Source: Odoribacteraceae bacterium
GTDB taxonomy: Bacteria > Bacteroidota > Bacteroidia > Bacteroidales > Marinifilaceae
Direction: 5' to 3'
Length of the DNA: 5,737 nucleotides
Assembly (NCBI GenBank): GCA_031259905.1
Contig: JAIRKS010000153.1
Coordinates: 1 to 5,737, forward strand
Position 1 is the first letter of the stretch, and every line of letters begins with the position of its first letter. The notes beneath the pieces were generated by a model that had not been told where the DNA came from, did not search any database, and saw nothing but the letters and a program-made list of their open reading frames with translations. Below, one piece after another: positions 1 through 5,737 of this stretch. The translations under genes and the position numbers were made by a program.

Positions 1-73
1 CCAAGCTCGGTTGGCCGACAACCAAGCTCGGTTGGCCGACAACCATGCTCGGTTGGCGGCCAACTAAGCGCGG
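1..73. repeat. 21-base tandem repeat, about 3 copies plus a decayed fourth start
   Basis: Copies occupy 1-21, 22-42 and 43-63. The first two are identical and begin CCAAGCTCGGTTGG; the third differs at three sites (unit positions 4, 16 and 18). Bases 64-73 match the first ten bases of the unit at 8 of 10 positions, so a degraded fourth copy probably follows. The array touches the window edge and may continue upstream. Each unit holds short inverted repeats (CCAA/TTGG and GTTG/CAAC), so the transcript could fold into a row of small hairpins. A 21-base period equals seven codons and no frame on either strand has a stop inside the repeat, so it could be the end of a repetitive coding sequence; equally, it could be an intergenic repeat family. 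Its role is unknown. Confidence 0.85.
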
Positions 74-99
74 CGCGAGGAGGGTGTCCGGTAGCCTCC

Positions 100-160
100 C
101 GCCCCCCGCGCTATCGGTCAAAACGCGATAAACGCGGTAAAAAAGAGCGGGCGTTTTTTT
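100..160 (+). terminator. Putative intrinsic terminator before pepP
   Basis: CGCCC at 100-104 is complementary to GGGCG at 149-153, which runs directly into seven T (154-160). Further pairing inside is possible: G108-C109 with G147-C148, and C111-T112 with A144-G145. A nested small hairpin CGCG/CGCG (124-127 with 133-136) could fill the large loop. The GC-rich stem followed by a T-run is the signature of a Rho-independent terminator for a transcript entering from the left. The stem is interrupted and the loop long, so it would be a weak or composite terminator. The T-run could also simply be part of the AT-rich promoter region of pepP. Confidence 0.4.
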
Positions 161-185
161 ATTTTCGCGAAAAGCCGTACCTTGT
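154..185 (+). promoter_or_regulatory. Possible pepP promoter region with 12-base palindrome
   Basis: This AT-rich stretch is the only plausible promoter region ahead of pepP. The major Bacteroidota sigma factor recognises a TTTG element and a TAnnTTTG element about 20 bases apart. TATTTTCG at 160-167 fits five of the six fixed bases of the second element but has no good partner upstream. TACCTTGT at 178-185 fits only four of six but has a T-rich block (154-157) at a spacing of 20. Overlapping both is a perfect palindrome, TTTTCGCGAAAA at 162-173, which could be an operator for a dimeric regulator or chance. The evidence is weak and comes from consensus matching only. Confidence 0.25.
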
Positions 186-232
186 CCACTCGTTCAAGAG
201 AGATCATTTATGAATACATAACAACGAAAACC

Positions 233-1624
233 ATGTTTGACAAAAGTGTTTACGCGAACCGGAGACAAGCCGTCGCGAAAAGAATAAGCAGCGGGATCGT
301 CCTGATCCCCGGTAATAACGAGGCGCCGGCGAATTACGCGGCGAACACGTACAAGTTTCGCCAGGATAGCTCGTTCCTCTACCTCTTCGGGTGGAATCAT
401 CCCGGGCTGGCCGGCGTGCTGGACGTGGATTCCGGCGAGGAGACCCTCTACGGGGACGACGCGGACATCGACGACATCATCTGGACAGGCCCCCAGCCGT
501 CCGTGCAGGAGCTGGCGGGGAGAGTAGGCGTGGCGCGCTCGGCCCCCTTCGCGCGCCTCGCCGGGGTGTTACGCGACGCCGTGGCCGCCGGCAGGAGGGT
601 GCATTTCCTGCCGCCGTACCGCGCGCGCAACATGCTCCTGCTGGAGGAGATGCTCGGTGTTCATCACTCGCTGTTGAAGCGCTACGCGTCGCTCGAGCTG
701 ATCCGGGCGCTGGTGGCGTCGCGATCGGTGAAAGAGCCGCGCGAGATCGAGGAGATCACGCGGGCGTGCAACACCGGTCGCGAGATGCACGTCCGGGCGA
801 TGCGCGAGGCGCGTCCCGGGGCGCTCGAGCAGTACATAGCCGGCCTGGTGGAGGGAATCGCGGTGTCGCGCGGGAGCATGGTCTCCTTCCCGGTGATCCT
901 CTCGCAGAACGGGGAGACGTTGCATAATCACGACCACGGGCAGGTGCTGTCCGAGGGGCGGATGTTGCTGACGGACGCGGGCGCGGAGACGTCGATGAAT
1001 TATTGCTCGGACTTCACGCGGACGGTGCCCGTCGGCGGGAAGTTCTCGACGCGGCAGCGGGAAGTGTACTCGATCGTGCTGGCGTGTAACCGGCAGGCGC
1101 GAGAGCTGGCGCGACCGGGGGTGACGTACCGGCAGGTGCACGAGGAGACGTGCAAGGTGCTGGCACGCGGGCTGAAGGAGCTGGGGCTGATGAAGGGGGA
1201 TGTCGACGAGGCGGTGGCCGCCGGCGCGCACGCGCTGTTCATGCCGCACGGGCTGGGGCACATGATGGGCCTCGACGTGCACGACATGGAGGATCTCGGT
1301 CAGGTGCACGTGGGGTACGACGAGGAGACGCGCCCGTCGACGCAGTTCGGCCTCGCGTCGCTGCGGATGGGACGACGGCTGGAGGAGGGTTTCGTGGTGA
1401 CGGACGAGCCGGGGTGTTATTTTATCCCGGAGCTGATCGACCGGTGGCGGGCAGGGGGGATGCACGAGGAGTTCCTGGCGTACGACAGGATCGAGGCGTA
1501 CAAGGATTTCGGCGGGATACGCGTGGAGGATGACCTGCTGATCACGCGCGACGGGGCGGTTTGCCTGGGCGACGAGCCGGTGCCGGCAACGGTGGAGGAG
1601 ATCGAGGAGACGATGCGCGGATGA
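233..1624 (+). CDS. pepP: Xaa-Pro aminopeptidase (aminopeptidase P, M24B family)
   Basis: Cytosolic metallopeptidase of 463 residues that removes the N-terminal residue from peptides whose second residue is proline. The N-terminal third (about 1-160) is the creatinase/aminopeptidase P N-domain, with FRQDSSFLYLFG near residues 42-53; the rest is the pita-bread catalytic domain. All five expected metal ligands are visible: D248 (TDAG), D260 (SDFTR), H343 (in MPHGLGHMMG), E392 (TDEPG) and E432 (RVEDD). The accessory histidines H339 and H350 (LDVHD) are also present, so the enzyme should be active with two divalent metals, usually manganese. There is no signal peptide. The ATG at 233 is preferred over a TTG 17 codons upstream because family members start with a sequence like MFDKSVYANRR and the extra residues look like translated leader. 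The gene is followed after 42 bases by dnaN; a functional link to it is not apparent. Confidence 0.95.
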   Translation: MFDKSVYANRRQAVAKRISSGIVLIPGNNEAPANYAANTYKFRQDSSFLYLFGWNHPGLAGVLDVDSGEETLYGDDADIDDIIWTGPQPSVQELAGRVGVARSAPFARLAGVLRDAVAAGRRVHFLPPYRARNMLLLEEMLGVHHSLLKRYASLELIRALVASRSVKEPREIEEITRACNTGREMHVRAMREARPGALEQYIAGLVEGIAVSRGSMVSFPVILSQNGETLHNHDHGQVLSEGRMLLTDAGAETSMNYCSDFTRTVPVGGKFSTRQREVYSIVLACNRQARELARPGVTYRQVHEETCKVLARGLKELGLMKGDVDEAVAAGAHALFMPHGLGHMMGLDVHDMEDLGQVHVGYDEETRPSTQFGLASLRMGRRLEEGFVVTDEPGCYFIPELIDRWRAGGMHEEFLAYDRIEAYKDFGGIRVEDDLLITRDGAVCLGDEPVPATVEEIEETMRG

Positions 1625-1666
1625 ACGATGTGTTTTTCATTATAATCATGTAAATAGAACAGGAAT

Positions 1667-2791
1667 ATGAAGTTTATTGTTTCAAGTAGTACGTTTTTAG
1701 CCCGGTTGCAAGCGATCCGGGTGGGAGGGAAACCGAGTCTCCCGATACTGAATAATATCTTGCTGGAGGCGCGGGAGGACGCGCTGTACGTCACCGCGTC
1801 GGATAGAGAGATCACGATCGAGGCGCGCGTGGAGCTGGAGAGCCTGGAGGCGCCGGGACGCGTCGCCGTGCCGCCGAAGTTGATCGACATGCTGAAGGAG
1901 TTCCCGGAGCAGCCCCTGACGTTCGAGATCAACGAGGCGACGCTCGAGGTGAAGATCATCTCGGACAAGGGCGAGTTCGTCATGCAGGGGGAGATCGCCG
2001 ACGACTTCCCGCTGCCGGTCGGCCTGCGGGAGCACGTCACGAGCCTGAAGACCCGCTGCGGTACCGTGCTCGACGGCATCACGCGGACGCTGTTCGCCAC
2101 GGCGAGCGACGAGTTCCGTCCGGTGATGAACTGCGTGCTGATCGAGATGAACGCGGATCATTTTACCTTCGTCGCCTCCGACGGGCACAAGCTGGTGCGG
2201 TACAAGCGCCACGACACCGGCCTGGAAGGAGGAGAACGGGCGCTGATCCTGCCGAAGAAGCCGGCGCAACACCTGAAGGGCCTCCTGCCGCGCGAGGATA
2301 GCGAGCTGGAGATCGCGTTCGACGAGAAGATGGCGCGCTTCGTCTTCGGCGATTACAGGGTGACCTGCTCGCTGGTCGAGGGGCGTTATCCCAATTACAA
2401 CTCGGTGATCCCGCGGGATAACCACAGGAAGGTGATCGTGGAGAAGAAGGAGCTGGCGAGCTCGCTGCGGAGGGTGTCGGTGCTGACCAACCAGACGAGC
2501 AACCTCGTGCGGTTCGATCTCTCGGAGGGAATGTTGGAGGTGTCGGGACAGGATATTGATTACAGCACCTCCGGGCACGAGAAGCTCTCCTGCCAGTACG
2601 ACGGCGACGCGCTGACGATCGGCTTCAAGTCCTCCTTCATGCTGGAGTTCCTGGGGAACATCTCCACGGATTACCTCGTGATGGAGCTTGCCGACCCCAC
2701 GCGCCCCGGGCTTTTCCTCCCCTTCGAGAGCGAGGAGAAGGACGAGGAGCTGCTGATGTTGTTAATGCCGATGGTACTTTCGGCGGTATAG
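1667..2791 (+). CDS. dnaN: DNA polymerase III subunit beta (sliding clamp)
   Basis: The 374-residue beta clamp forms a ring-shaped dimer around DNA that tethers the replicative polymerase and recruits other replication and repair proteins. Its length is close to the 366 residues of E. coli. Three repeated clamp domains are expected at about 1-120, 125-250 and 253-374. Recognisable landmarks are the start MKFIVSSSTFLARLQ, SDGHKLVRY at 171-179, EGRYPNYNSVIP at 238-249, the ADPTRPGLF segment near 342-350, and the C-terminal MPMVL (367-371), which forms part of the protein-binding cleft as MPMRL does in E. coli. The first 30 or so codons are distinctly AT-richer than the rest, which favours an unstructured start region. 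AGGA lies only 2 bases before the ATG, too close for a normal Shine-Dalgarno. No dnaA or recF lies next to it in this window. A hairpin follows the gene before the exonuclease. Confidence 0.97.
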   Translation: MKFIVSSSTFLARLQAIRVGGKPSLPILNNILLEAREDALYVTASDREITIEARVELESLEAPGRVAVPPKLIDMLKEFPEQPLTFEINEATLEVKIISDKGEFVMQGEIADDFPLPVGLREHVTSLKTRCGTVLDGITRTLFATASDEFRPVMNCVLIEMNADHFTFVASDGHKLVRYKRHDTGLEGGERALILPKKPAQHLKGLLPREDSELEIAFDEKMARFVFGDYRVTCSLVEGRYPNYNSVIPRDNHRKVIVEKKELASSLRRVSVLTNQTSNLVRFDLSEGMLEVSGQDIDYSTSGHEKLSCQYDGDALTIGFKSSFMLEFLGNISTDYLVMELADPTRPGLFLPFESEEKDEELLMLLMPMVLSAV

Positions 2792-2814
2792 ATAAAGAAT
2801 GACCATAACCCCTT

Positions 2815-2860
2815 CCGGTCGCCGGGCGGTCGCGTTGACTGTCCGGCGCCGGTCTTAATT
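2815..2860 (+). terminator. Strong bulged hairpin between dnaN and exonuclease (terminator or attenuator)
   Basis: CCGG-T-CGCCGG at 2815-2825 pairs with CCGGCGCCGG at 2843-2852, giving ten G-C pairs interrupted only by a bulged T at 2819, with a 17-base loop. The right arm is itself a perfect palindrome, so alternative folds exist. It is followed by TCTTAATT, a weak T tract, so it could be an intrinsic terminator of the dnaN transcript, a partial attenuator within one operon, or an RNA 3'-end stabiliser. The downstream TTAATTAA is a perfect palindrome and sits just before the next start codon. The stem is read directly from the sequence; its function is inferred. Confidence 0.45.
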
Positions 2861-2870
2861 AAAAACACAC

Positions 2871-3644
2871 GTGGAACTACATTTAACAACGCCGATCGTC
2901 TTCTTCGACCTGGAGACGACGGGAACAAGCATCTCGAAGGACCGGATCGTGGAGATCTCGCTCTTGAAGATATACCCCGACGGGAGGGTAGAACAACGCA
3001 CCGCCCGCGTGAACCCCGGCATGCCGATCCCACCGAAGGCATCGGCCATCCACGGGATCACGGACGAGGACGTGAAGGATTCCCCGTCGTTCAAGGAGAT
3101 CGCGAGGGAACTGACCCGCTTTCTCGAGGGATGCGACCTGGCCGGGTACAACTCGAACCGCTTCGACATCCCGCTACTGGTGGAGGAACTCCTGCGCGCG
3201 GGGATGGACTTCGACGCGCGCAAGCGACGCTTCGTGGACGTCCAGACGATCTTCCACAAGATGGAGCAGCGCACGCTGTCCGCCGCGTACCGCTTCTACT
3301 GCGGGAAAGAGCTGGACAACGCCCACTCGGCAGCGGCTGACACGAAGGCAACGTACGAGGTGCTGAAGGCGCAGCTGGATCGCTACGAGAACCTGGAGAA
3401 CGACATCACCTCCCTGAGCAAGTTCTCGGCGCAGGGAGAGATCATCGACTTCGCCGGGCTGGTCTCCTATAACGACAAGAGGGAAGAAATCTTCAATTTC
3501 GGCAAGTACAAGGGGATACCCGTCGTGCAGGTCTTCAAGGATGATCCCGGCTACTTCTCGTGGATACTGAACGGCGACTTCCCGCTGTACTCGAAGAAAA
3601 TATTGACGGAGATCAAACTCCGGGCAGCCGGACTTTTAAGATAA
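2871..3644 (+). CDS. DnaQ-like 3'-5' exonuclease with ExoX-type C-terminal segment
   Basis: The 257-residue DEDDh-family exonuclease is expected to degrade DNA from the 3' end using two metal ions, in proofreading-like or repair roles. Motif ExoI is FFDLETTG with D13 and E15; ExoII is GYNSNRFDIPLL with D99; ExoIII-epsilon is AHSAAADT with H152 and D157. All catalytic residues are present. The C-terminal part (about 207-240) carries FNFGKYKG...DPGYFSWIL, a small segment also seen at the end of exodeoxyribonuclease X-like proteins. The start is GTG at 2871: an in-frame TAA at 2856-2858 rules out starts further upstream than 12 bases, and the next in-frame ATG (residue 51) would delete ExoI. The gene follows dnaN by 79 bases and precedes argS by 5. 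In Bacteroides, from memory, a similar exonuclease also follows dnaN. It resembles the polymerase epsilon subunit, but whether it serves as the replicative proofreader cannot be told from this window. Confidence 0.92.
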   Translation: MELHLTTPIVFFDLETTGTSISKDRIVEISLLKIYPDGRVEQRTARVNPGMPIPPKASAIHGITDEDVKDSPSFKEIARELTRFLEGCDLAGYNSNRFDIPLLVEELLRAGMDFDARKRRFVDVQTIFHKMEQRTLSAAYRFYCGKELDNAHSAAADTKATYEVLKAQLDRYENLENDITSLSKFSAQGEIIDFAGLVSYNDKREEIFNFGKYKGIPVVQVFKDDPGYFSWILNGDFPLYSKKILTEIKLRAAGLLR

Positions 3645-3649
3645 CGATC

Positions 3650-5437
3650 ATGACGATGGACAAGATGCTCGTCACGCGCGTGGCGACGGCCGTGAAAGAG
3701 TGCTACGGGGCGGCGGTAAGCGAGAACGAGGTGCAGCTGCAAGAGACGCGCAAGGAGTTCGAGGGGGACTGGACGGTGGTCGTCTTCCCCTTCACCCGCT
3801 ACTCGCGGAAGTCGCCCGAAGCGACAGCCGGTGAACTGGGCGACTACCTGCAACGGCACATCGTCGAGATCAAGGCATACAACGTGATCAAGGGATTCCT
3901 GAACCTGACCATCTCGCCGGCATACTGGATCGGCGTGCTGAACGAGGCGACCGGCAAGGAACGCTTCGGATACGCCGGGAAACAGGACGGGAAGCGCTAC
4001 ATGATCGAGTACTCCTCCCCCAACACGAACAAGCCGCTGCACCTCGGGCACATCCGGAACAACTTCCTCGGCTGGTCGGTCTCCGAGATACTGCGGGCGA
4101 ACGGCCACGAGGTGATCATGGTGAACCTCGTGAACGACCGGGGGATTCACATCTGCAAGAGCATGATCGCCTGGCAGAAGTTCTCCAACGGGGCCACGCC
4201 GGGAAGCACGGGGAAGAAAGGAGACCACTTCGTCGGCGACTATTACGTGCGCTTCGACCGGGAGTACAAGGCGCAAGTCGAGCAGCTGGTGAAAGACGGC
4301 ACCCCGGAGGAAGAGGCACGGGAACAAGCCCCGATCCTCCTGGAAGCACGGGAGATGCTGCGCCTGTGGGAGGCCGGCGACCCGGCGACGATAGCGCTCT
4401 GGCGGCAGATGAACGACTGGGTGCTCCAGGGTTTCGAGGAGACCTACCGGCTGATGGGCGTCTCCTTCGACAAGGTCTACTTCGAGTCGGAAACCTACAA
4501 GAAGGGGCGGGACATCGTCCTGAAGGGGCTCGCCGACGGGGTGCTCTACCGCAAGGAAAGCGGCAGCGTGTGGGCCGACCTGACAAGCGACGGGCTGGAT
4601 CACAAACTCCTGTTGCGGGACGACGGCACCTCCGTCTACATGACGCAGGACATCGGCACGGCGTGCGACCGCTTCTCCGAGTTCGACATCGACGAGGAGA
4701 TCTACGTCGTGGGCAACGAGCAGAACTACCACTTCCAGGTCCTCTCGTTGATATGCAAGAAACTCGGCTTCGAGTGGGCGGGGAAGATCAAGCACCTCTC
4801 CTACGGCATGGTCGAGCTGCCGGAGGGAAGGATGAAATCACGCGAGGGTACCGTCGTGGATGCCGACGACCTGATCGCCGAGATGATCGAGACGGCAAGA
4901 GTCACCTCCGCGGAACTGGGAAAGCTCGACGGATACTCCGAAGAAGAAGCCGCCGAGGTATACCGGAAAGTAGCGCTGGGGGCGTTAAAGTACTTCATCT
5001 TGAAAGTAGACCCGAAAAAGACCATGACCTTCAACCCGAAGGAATCCATCGACTTCAACGGGAACACGGGCCCGTTCATCCAGTACACCTACACGCGCAT
5101 CCGCTCGATAGAGCGCAAGGCCAAAGAGGCAGGGATCACGGCGCTGCCGGCAGACCCCCTCTCCCCGCTATCGGGCAAGGAGCAAAGCCTCGTGAAGCTC
5201 ATCGCCCGTCTCCCGTCGGTAGTCGCCGAGGCGGGAGAGAGCTACAGCCCCGCCCTCCTGGCGAACTACATATACGAGCTGGCGAAGGAATTCAACCAGT
5301 TCTACCACGACTACCCCATCCTCAAGGAGACCGACGAGACGACGCGGAACACCCGCCTCCTGCTGGCCATGCAGTGTGGCGTGACCATCCGCAACGCCGC
5401 CGGGATGCTGGGCATAGAAATGCCGGAGAGGATGTAA
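3650..5437 (+). CDS. argS: Arginyl-tRNA synthetase
   Basis: Class Ia aminoacyl-tRNA synthetase (595 residues, normal for Bacteroidales) that attaches arginine to tRNA-Arg using ATP in the cytosol. Domains in order: N-terminal Add-1 tRNA-recognition domain (about 1-90); Rossmann catalytic core with SSPNTNKPLHLGHIRNN at 122-138, containing the HIGH-type signature HLGH (131-134); the degenerate KMSKS loop as RMKSREG at 394-400, usual for this enzyme; then the alpha-helical DALR anticodon-binding domain from about 470 (GNTGPFIQYTYTR) to the end (GIEMPERM). The ATG at 3650 is chosen because it lies 5 bases after the exonuclease stop and fits the family N-terminus; a second ATG at 3656 is nearly equivalent. 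A GTG at 3560 is open but would overlap the exonuclease by 85 bases. The tight spacing implies co-transcription and probably translational coupling with the exonuclease. No frameshift or missing motif is seen. Confidence 0.97.
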   Translation: MTMDKMLVTRVATAVKECYGAAVSENEVQLQETRKEFEGDWTVVVFPFTRYSRKSPEATAGELGDYLQRHIVEIKAYNVIKGFLNLTISPAYWIGVLNEATGKERFGYAGKQDGKRYMIEYSSPNTNKPLHLGHIRNNFLGWSVSEILRANGHEVIMVNLVNDRGIHICKSMIAWQKFSNGATPGSTGKKGDHFVGDYYVRFDREYKAQVEQLVKDGTPEEEAREQAPILLEAREMLRLWEAGDPATIALWRQMNDWVLQGFEETYRLMGVSFDKVYFESETYKKGRDIVLKGLADGVLYRKESGSVWADLTSDGLDHKLLLRDDGTSVYMTQDIGTACDRFSEFDIDEEIYVVGNEQNYHFQVLSLICKKLGFEWAGKIKHLSYGMVELPEGRMKSREGTVVDADDLIAEMIETARVTSAELGKLDGYSEEEAAEVYRKVALGALKYFILKVDPKKTMTFNPKESIDFNGNTGPFIQYTYTRIRSIERKAKEAGITALPADPLSPLSGKEQSLVKLIARLPSVVAEAGESYSPALLANYIYELAKEFNQFYHDYPILKETDETTRNTRLLLAMQCGVTIRNAAGMLGIEMPERM

Positions 5438-5453
5438 CCGGTAAAGCGATCAA

Positions 5454-5511
5454 GGCGACACCCCGCGAGACCGCCCCCCGTCGCCCCGCGTCCCGGAAAG
5501 CAGGAGCGCGG
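5454..5511. other. Two adjacent GC-rich inverted repeats after argS
   Basis: GGCGAC at 5454-5459 is complementary to GTCGCC at 5480-5485 with a 20-base loop. Immediately next to it, CCGCG-TCC (5486-5493) pairs with GGA-G-CGCGG (5503-5511), leaving one bulged G and a 9-base loop. Together they fill the middle of the 108-base gap between argS and the lipoprotein gene. Neither is followed by a T-run, so they are not classic intrinsic terminators; they may protect the argS mRNA 3' end, or be chance pairing in very GC-rich DNA. The remainder of the gap ends in an A-rich leader (ACTAAAAAGAAAAAG) just before the next ATG, typical for translation starts in this phylum. Confidence 0.3.
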
Positions 5512-5545
5512 ACAAGAGTACCCCCGGACAACTAAAAAGAAAAAG

Positions 5546-5737
5546 ATGAAAACAACCATCGCCATCCTCATCGCCGCCTGCACCGCGCTACTCCTCCCCG
5601 CGTGCTCCGGCGAGGAACAGGAAAAGACCCTGCTCGACATCATCGAGCAAGAAAAAACGGAAATCCGCGCCTTCCTCTCGGCACAGGGAGAGATCACCGT
5701 CACGCCCATCGTCTACCTGAGCAAGAGAGGGCAAATC
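5546..5737 (+). CDS. Lipoprotein, N-terminal fragment (cut by window end)
   Basis: Only the first 64 codons are present; the frame is open to the edge. The protein begins MKTTIAILIAACTALLLPAC, a textbook lipoprotein signal peptide: a lysine near the start, a hydrophobic stretch, and the lipobox L17-P18-A19-C20, so C20 should be lipidated after cleavage by signal peptidase II. The next residues are SGEEQE; acidic residues just after the cysteine act as surface-export signals in Bacteroidota lipoproteins, so outer-leaflet display is possible. The visible mature part (EKTLLDIIEQEKTEIRAFL) looks like an amphipathic helix and recalls the start of small Bacteroidota lipoproteins of the DUF4827 type, but this resemblance is from memory and weak. 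The gene lies 108 bases after argS. Function is unknown. Confidence 0.8.
   Translation, partial: MKTTIAILIAACTALLLPACSGEEQEKTLLDIIEQEKTEIRAFLSAQGEITVTPIVYLSKRGQI

Noticed and set aside
1..63. CRISPR array
   Set aside because: The 21-base units are directly adjacent with no spacers, and no cas gene is present.
45..131. Small ORF of 28 codons starting in the third repeat copy
   Set aside because: No leader, no conservation evidence, and its content is repeat plus GC-rich terminator-like sequence; it could at most be the tail of an upstream frame.
182..232. TTG start adding 17 residues to PepP
   Set aside because: The extra residues do not resemble the family N-terminus, the stretch is AT-rich leader-like DNA, and the ATG at 233 matches the usual start.
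569..1465. Open frame antisense to pepP (298 codons)
   Set aside because: A mirror of pepP codon structure with no recognisable domain; the same applies to the antisense frame opposite dnaN at 1697-2578.
1625..1666. Promoter for dnaN in the 42-base gap
   Set aside because: The gap is AT-rich, but I found no TAnnTTTG-type match with a properly spaced TTTG, so transcription from pepP cannot be excluded or a promoter asserted.
3560..3649. GTG start adding 30 residues to ArgS
   Set aside because: It would overlap the exonuclease by 85 bases, and the extra residues are an out-of-frame reading of the exonuclease C-terminus; the ATG at 3650 fits the family.
3551..4795. Long open frame on the - strand opposite argS (414 codons)
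   Set aside because: It lies wholly antisense to the exonuclease end and argS, is rich in residues expected from GC-biased reverse frames, and shows no family motif.
4366..5535. Long + strand open frame overlapping argS in another frame (389 codons)
   Set aside because: Composition is dominated by R, G, A and P as expected from a frame-shifted reading of high-GC coding DNA, while argS is intact in its own frame.

Overview
The window reads as ordinary chromosomal housekeeping DNA from a high-GC member of the Bacteroidota, most likely Bacteroidales. This is inferred from four things: the beta clamp, the DnaQ-type exonuclease and the arginyl-tRNA synthetase all look like their Bacteroidales versions; translation starts lack well-placed Shine-Dalgarno sequences and are instead preceded by A-rich leaders; the last gene encodes a lipoprotein with acidic residues soon after the lipid-bearing cysteine, as in Bacteroidota surface lipoproteins; and the coding sequence is strongly GC-rich with G or C at most third positions. 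I cannot name the genus.

Layout: positions 1-232 carry no convincing gene. They hold nearly three copies of a 21-base tandem repeat (cut by the window edge, with a decayed fourth start), then a GC-rich inverted repeat ending on a run of seven T (probable terminator of an upstream unit), and an AT-rich leader with a 12-base perfect palindrome. All recognised genes lie on the + strand: pepP (Xaa-Pro aminopeptidase, 233-1624), dnaN (beta sliding clamp, 1667-2791), a DEDDh 3'-5' exonuclease with an ExoX-like C-terminal segment (2871-3644, GTG start), argS (arginyl-tRNA synthetase, 3650-5437), and the first 64 codons of a lipoprotein gene (5546 to the window edge).

The gaps are 42, 79, 5 and 108 bases. 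The 5-base gap makes exonuclease and argS almost certainly co-transcribed. The 79-base gap holds a strong bulged hairpin that may attenuate or terminate the dnaN transcript. The 108-base gap holds two adjacent GC-rich inverted repeats. dnaN and the exonuclease form a plausible DNA replication/repair pair; pepP (peptide turnover), argS (tRNA charging) and the lipoprotein do not form an obvious pathway with them.

I see no new biological system here. The points most worth checking are the 21-base repeat at the left edge, the hairpin between dnaN and the exonuclease, the argS junction in a place where relatives are expected to have other genes, and a drift of GC skew from G-rich to C-rich along the window.
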